Below, in pieces: positions 61,128 to 64,000 of a DNA stretch of 64,000 bases. Source of the DNA: Paenibacillus radicis (ex Xue et al. 2023) (GTDB lineage Bacteria > Bacillota > Bacilli > Paenibacillales > NBRC-103111); assembly GCF_024722015.1 (NCBI RefSeq), contig NZ_JANQBD010000004.1:62001-126000 (forward strand), in the 5' to 3' direction. How positions within the stretch are numbered: position 1 is the first letter of the stretch; the number at the start of each line of letters is the position of its first letter. The notes under the pieces were generated by a model. The model did not search any database. It was not told the origin of the DNA and saw only the letters and a program-made list of their open reading frames with translations. A program made the translations under genes and the position numbers.

Positions 61128-61817
61128 ATGAAAATTATTTATCATGGACATTCCGCAGTACAAATCGAGACGAATGGAAAATCGCTAATTATCGATCCAT
61201 TCCTCAGCGGCAATAAACTGGCAGTTATGAAGCCGGAAGATATCAAGACCGATGCAGTCCTTTTGACCCATGCCCATATAGATCACATTCTCGATGCAGC
61301 ACCAATCGCCCAAGCGAATAATATTCCTGTCGTTTCCAATGTAGAGCTGGCTGCCTATATGTCCTGGAAAGGTGTAGAGACAATCGGTATGAATATCGGC
61401 GGAACGGTGGATCTTGGCTTCGCTCAAGCCAAAATGATTCATGCACTCCATAGCTCAGGCATCGTTGATGAGGAGAACAAAACGATATTATACGGAGGCA
61501 TGGCTGCCGGGTTCATCATACGTGCGGAGGGCAAGACCCTATTGCATACAGGTGATACCGGACTCTCCCGGGATATGAAGCTGATAGGCAATCGTGAAAA
61601 AATTGACGTTGCTTTTGTACCGATTGGAGGCCATTATACGATGGGCCCGGAGGATGCGCTTCAAGCAGCGAAATGGTATAGGGCCAAGCTGGTCATTCCT
61701 GTCCACTATAACTCTTTCCCCATTATTAATCAGGATGCCAAAGCTTTCGTAAAGCAGTTGGAAGCTGAGGGGATTAGTGGAAAAGTAATGGTGCCGGGCG
61801 ACGAGATAGAAATCTAG
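61128..61817 (+). CDS. Metallo-beta-lactamase-fold hydrolase, UPF0173 (YtkL-like)
   Basis: A 229-residue protein of the MBL superfamily. The metal motif is THAHIDH (usual in this group), followed by later His and Asp ligands (HTGDTGLSRD and IPVHYNSFP). Its biochemical role is not established. A GGAAGGTG site stands before ATG 61128. A weak terminator follows at 61835-61856. Confidence 0.92.
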   Translation: MKIIYHGHSAVQIETNGKSLIIDPFLSGNKLAVMKPEDIKTDAVLLTHAHIDHILDAAPIAQANNIPVVSNVELAAYMSWKGVETIGMNIGGTVDLGFAQAKMIHALHSSGIVDEENKTILYGGMAAGFIIRAEGKTLLHTGDTGLSRDMKLIGNREKIDVAFVPIGGHYTMGPEDALQAAKWYRAKLVIPVHYNSFPIINQDAKAFVKQLEAEGISGKVMVPGDEIEI

Positions 61818-61834
61818 GTCTGTAGTTCATAAGG

Positions 61835-61856
61835 AGTGCACATTAAGGCACTTTTT
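61835..61856 (+). terminator. Weak rho-independent terminator
   Basis: AGTGC pairs with GCACT (5 bp), followed by TTTTT, 18 bp after the YtkL-like gene. Confidence 0.55.
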
Positions 61857-61956
61857 GTAACATTTTATCGAATATTAGATTGCCATAAGGCTTCTATTTC
61901 TGTAGACTAAGTGTATAGACTAAACATAGTTAGGCTACTCGAATGGAGACGAATTG

Positions 61957-62961
61957 ATGGACAATATCAGGCAATTTTTTTTGAATTTAACGGTAAGACG
62001 ATTTTCGATCCTTTTTCTAATATGCTTGCTGCTCATTAGTATTAAGGACATGCTGAACCTGGTACTTTTGACCTTCCTGATAGCATTTATTATGAGCAGT
62101 ATTCAAAGGTTTTTAACGAGAAGGCTTAATAGATACGTCCAGATTAACAGCAAAGTCATTATCATACTTCTGTATGCTGCGATGATTTCCATATTGGTTT
62201 ATGCGATCGTAAATTATTTACCGAAGGTCTTTGTTCAGATCATACATTTAAAAGAAATTTTAGTCGGATTAACGAATTTGCCTGCTCCTCAAGATGAGAT
62301 TTCCCGATATGTATATAAAACTTTGAAGGATCTGAATTTACAAGCTTATGTGAAGCAAGCCTTCGAATATATTCTCAGGTTCAGCAACTGGGGTACAACC
62401 TTTGTTCTGGCAACCATATTGAGCTTGTTCTTTATTCTGGAGAAGAATAGAATCTCTGCATTTACTTCCAAGCTTAAAACAAGCAAAGTTTCCTGGCTTT
62501 ATGAAGAGCTTGAATATTTCGGCAATAAATTCATTCTGTCCTTCGGGAAAGTTATCGAAGCTCAAATTCTTATTGCTCTGTTCAACACTATATTGACCGT
62601 GATCGGGTTATGGATTCTTGGCTTCCCGTACCTGTTTGCTCTAGCTCTTATGATCTTCCTGCTTAGCTTGATACCCGTGGCAGGGTTCCTGATATCCTTA
62701 ATTCCTTTATGTATTATCGGCTATAATGTAGGTGGTCATATGATGATCATCTATGTGGTTGTAATGATTGCGGTGCTTCATTTCCTGGAAGGGTACTTCT
62801 TAAATCCGAAGCTGATGTCTTCCAAAATGAATCTCCCTATGTTCTATACGTTCATAGTTCTTATTTTCTCACAGCATTATTTCGGCACATGGGGCTTGAT
62901 CGTAGGCATTCCCGTGTTCGTGTTTATATTGGATATTCTCGATGTGGATACCTCAACTTAA
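61957..62961 (+). CDS. AI-2E-family membrane transporter
   Basis: A 334-residue membrane protein with about seven to eight spans in the usual arrangement: N-terminal pair, central soluble helix pair, and a C-terminal bundle with LFALALMIFLLSLIPVAGFL and LNPKLMSSKMNLPMFYTFIV, the family signature. The group was named for autoinducer-2 export, but many members are ion antiporters, so the cargo is open. GGAG stands 8 nt before ATG 61957; a TTG directly before it is less likely. Confidence 0.9.
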   Translation: MDNIRQFFLNLTVRRFSILFLICLLLISIKDMLNLVLLTFLIAFIMSSIQRFLTRRLNRYVQINSKVIIILLYAAMISILVYAIVNYLPKVFVQIIHLKEILVGLTNLPAPQDEISRYVYKTLKDLNLQAYVKQAFEYILRFSNWGTTFVLATILSLFFILEKNRISAFTSKLKTSKVSWLYEELEYFGNKFILSFGKVIEAQILIALFNTILTVIGLWILGFPYLFALALMIFLLSLIPVAGFLISLIPLCIIGYNVGGHMMIIYVVVMIAVLHFLEGYFLNPKLMSSKMNLPMFYTFIVLIFSQHYFGTWGLIVGIPVFVFILDILDVDTST

Positions 62962-63032
62962 AATGAGATAGTAATGAACCGCGGCAAACCGCCCAAGTGG
63001 TGTTTAAGCAGTCAGAATTCGACAAATTCACA

Positions 63033-63072
63033 AGTCCTCCATCCGAGTAATAGCTCAGAAGGAGGGCTTTTT
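63033..63072 (+). terminator. Rho-independent terminator
   Basis: AGTCCTCC pairs with GGAGGGCT (8 bp, one G-U) around a 20-base loop, followed by five T. It ends the AI-2E gene. Confidence 0.8.
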
Positions 63073-63229
63073 ACTGCGATTACCGAACGGGGATCAGCCG
63101 AGGGATCAGCACTGCATCCTGACCGTCGTATAGCAGCTTGAAGCGTGGTAGTGTGTCGGTTAATCTTAGACTTTGGCCGTCACTAATGGTAAATTTAAAC
63201 TTATTAATAACAAGAAGGAGCTGAGCTGT

Positions 63230-63952
63230 ATGAAGATTGCTTTTATATCCGATATCCATGGGAATGCACATGCATTGGAAAAGGTGCTAATAGATATTAA
63301 TAAAAAGAATGTGGATAAAATGTATGTGATGGGAGATTTATGTTACCGCGGCCCGGAACCGAAAAGATCTATTGAATTGATTCGTTCCTTGAATGCTGAT
63401 GTAATTAAGGGCAATGCAGACGAGTGGGTCGTTCGCGGTGTCCAGAAGGGCGAGGTTGCAGATTCCGCTTTGGAAATGATGAATCGTGAACGGGATTGGA
63501 CTGTATCTAAACTAGATCCAACCGATATCGACTATTTGTCCAAGCTGCCTACAGAAATTAACGTTACAATAGAGGGCCTGCCCCTGCATCTTTTTCATGC
63601 TACACCGGATAGCTTGTTTGATATTGTGCCTCCGGATGCTGATAATGAAACGGTTAGTTCCAGGCTGATGTCATCCAAGGACGCGCAAATGTACATATAT
63701 GCTCATATTCACAAACCATATATCAGGTATATCAATGGTAAAGTGATCATGAATACAGGGAGCGTCGGGCTGCCCTTTGACAGTACGGCAATGGCTTCCT
63801 ACGCTACTTTGGAGATAACGGAAGGGGCTATCACAACCGCTATTGAACGGGTAAGCTTTGATATTGAAGAGGTTGTCCGGCAATATGAGGCTTCGAGCTA
63901 CCCCAATGCGGAAATGATGACCAGGGTTCTTAGGAACGCTAGAGTTAATTAA
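63230..63952 (+). CDS. Calcineurin-like metallophosphoesterase (YfcE/MJ0936 type)
   Basis: A 240-residue phosphoesterase. The metal motifs appear in order: DIHGN (residues 8-12), GDLCYRGPEPKRS, GNADEW (Asn and His/Asp ligands), HLFHATPD and YAHIHKPYI. It is probably a protein phosphatase or phosphodiesterase of unknown substrate. ATG 63230 has AGGAG 9 nt upstream; the reading frame starting earlier (63173) lacks a site and is not hydrophobic, so it is rejected. Confidence 0.92.
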   Translation: MKIAFISDIHGNAHALEKVLIDINKKNVDKMYVMGDLCYRGPEPKRSIELIRSLNADVIKGNADEWVVRGVQKGEVADSALEMMNRERDWTVSKLDPTDIDYLSKLPTEINVTIEGLPLHLFHATPDSLFDIVPPDADNETVSSRLMSSKDAQMYIYAHIHKPYIRYINGKVIMNTGSVGLPFDSTAMASYATLEITEGAITTAIERVSFDIEEVVRQYEASSYPNAEMMTRVLRNARVN

Positions 63953-63981
63953 AGAAATCAAGCAGGGAACAAGGAGGAGCT

Positions 63982-64000
63982 ATGTCAACGAAAACGAATG
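63982..64000 (+). CDS. Start of a further gene (runs off the window)
   Basis: AAGGAGGAGC stands just before ATG 63982, which opens MSTKTN. Only six codons lie in the window, so no function can be given. The strong site and the 29-bp gap after the phosphoesterase suggest a shared transcript. Confidence 0.55.

Overview
The window looks like a chromosomal segment of a spore-forming, S-layer-bearing Bacillota, most likely Paenibacillus or a close relative. The grounds are an alpha/beta-type small acid-soluble spore protein, a very large secreted protein ending in three SLH domains, strong GGAGG-type ribosome binding sites, a polA-mutM-ytaF-coaE order like that of Bacillus, and many regulator-plus-single-enzyme pairs. 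Species assignment is inference; no rRNA or other marker gene is present.

Layout. 1-3.0 kb: the start of a tetR gene with a self-overlapping operator/promoter, then an arsR-arsB-arsC arsenic operon. 3.2-6.2 kb: a four-hairpin intergenic repeat, a c-di-GMP enzyme (EAL-CBS-GGDEF) and a convergent HAD hydrolase. 6.4-13.4 kb: housekeeping block polA-mutM-ytaF-coaE-lytic transglycosylase, SASP (reverse), nrdR, and a tRNA-Ala(GGC) preceded by a decayed tRNA-like copy. 13.5-24 kb: accessory genes (glycosyltransferase, SRPBCC protein, AraC regulator with a frameshifted RibD-like reductase, MalT-type LuxR regulator with a zinc-less alcohol dehydrogenase, a frameshifted arylamine N-acetyltransferase divergent from a MocR regulator). 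24.2-25.1 kb: a secreted VOC protein. 25.1-40.3 kb: a 1.3-kb non-coding leader with five identical 12-bp palindromes and a 13-codon leader ORF, then one gene for a 4615-residue S-layer-anchored surface protein. 40.4-45.7 kb: MFS exporter, Fur-box-controlled AraC regulator, LytS-like kinase with a LuxR-output response regulator, an internally deleted VOC gene and an SRPBCC gene. 46.4-52.3 kb: SorC regulator with a stand-alone trpBA pair, a nitroreductase and a UbiD-type decarboxylase. 52.5-58 kb: cupin, a PD-(D/E)XK-like nuclease behind a leader terminator, a TVP38/DedA-type membrane protein and a secreted PL7 alginate lyase. 58.4-64 kb: two small hypothetical genes, lrgB/lrgA with a divergent LysR regulator, a YtkL-like hydrolase, an AI-2E-family membrane protein, a phosphoesterase and the first codons of another gene.

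How they work together. The arsenic operon senses, reduces and exports arsenic. The giant surface protein (BspA-like repeats, sugar-isomerase-like TIM barrel, F5/8C domains, beta-helix, SLH anchor) and the secreted alginate lyase both point to use of polysaccharides outside the cell, under LacI-type and possibly CcpA control. The SorC-trpBA unit is a tryptophan synthase pair cut off from the rest of the trp pathway and placed under a sugar-phosphate-type sensor.

The least explained signals are: (1) the operator array, leader ORF and architecture of the giant gene; (2) a family of about 200-bp intergenic elements made of four successive hairpins with compensating changes in their stems (three copies); (3) a second palindromic family of about 85 bp that serves as a two-way terminator in two places; (4) the SorC-trpBA unit; and (5) the nuclease gene behind a 20-bp perfect hairpin terminator.
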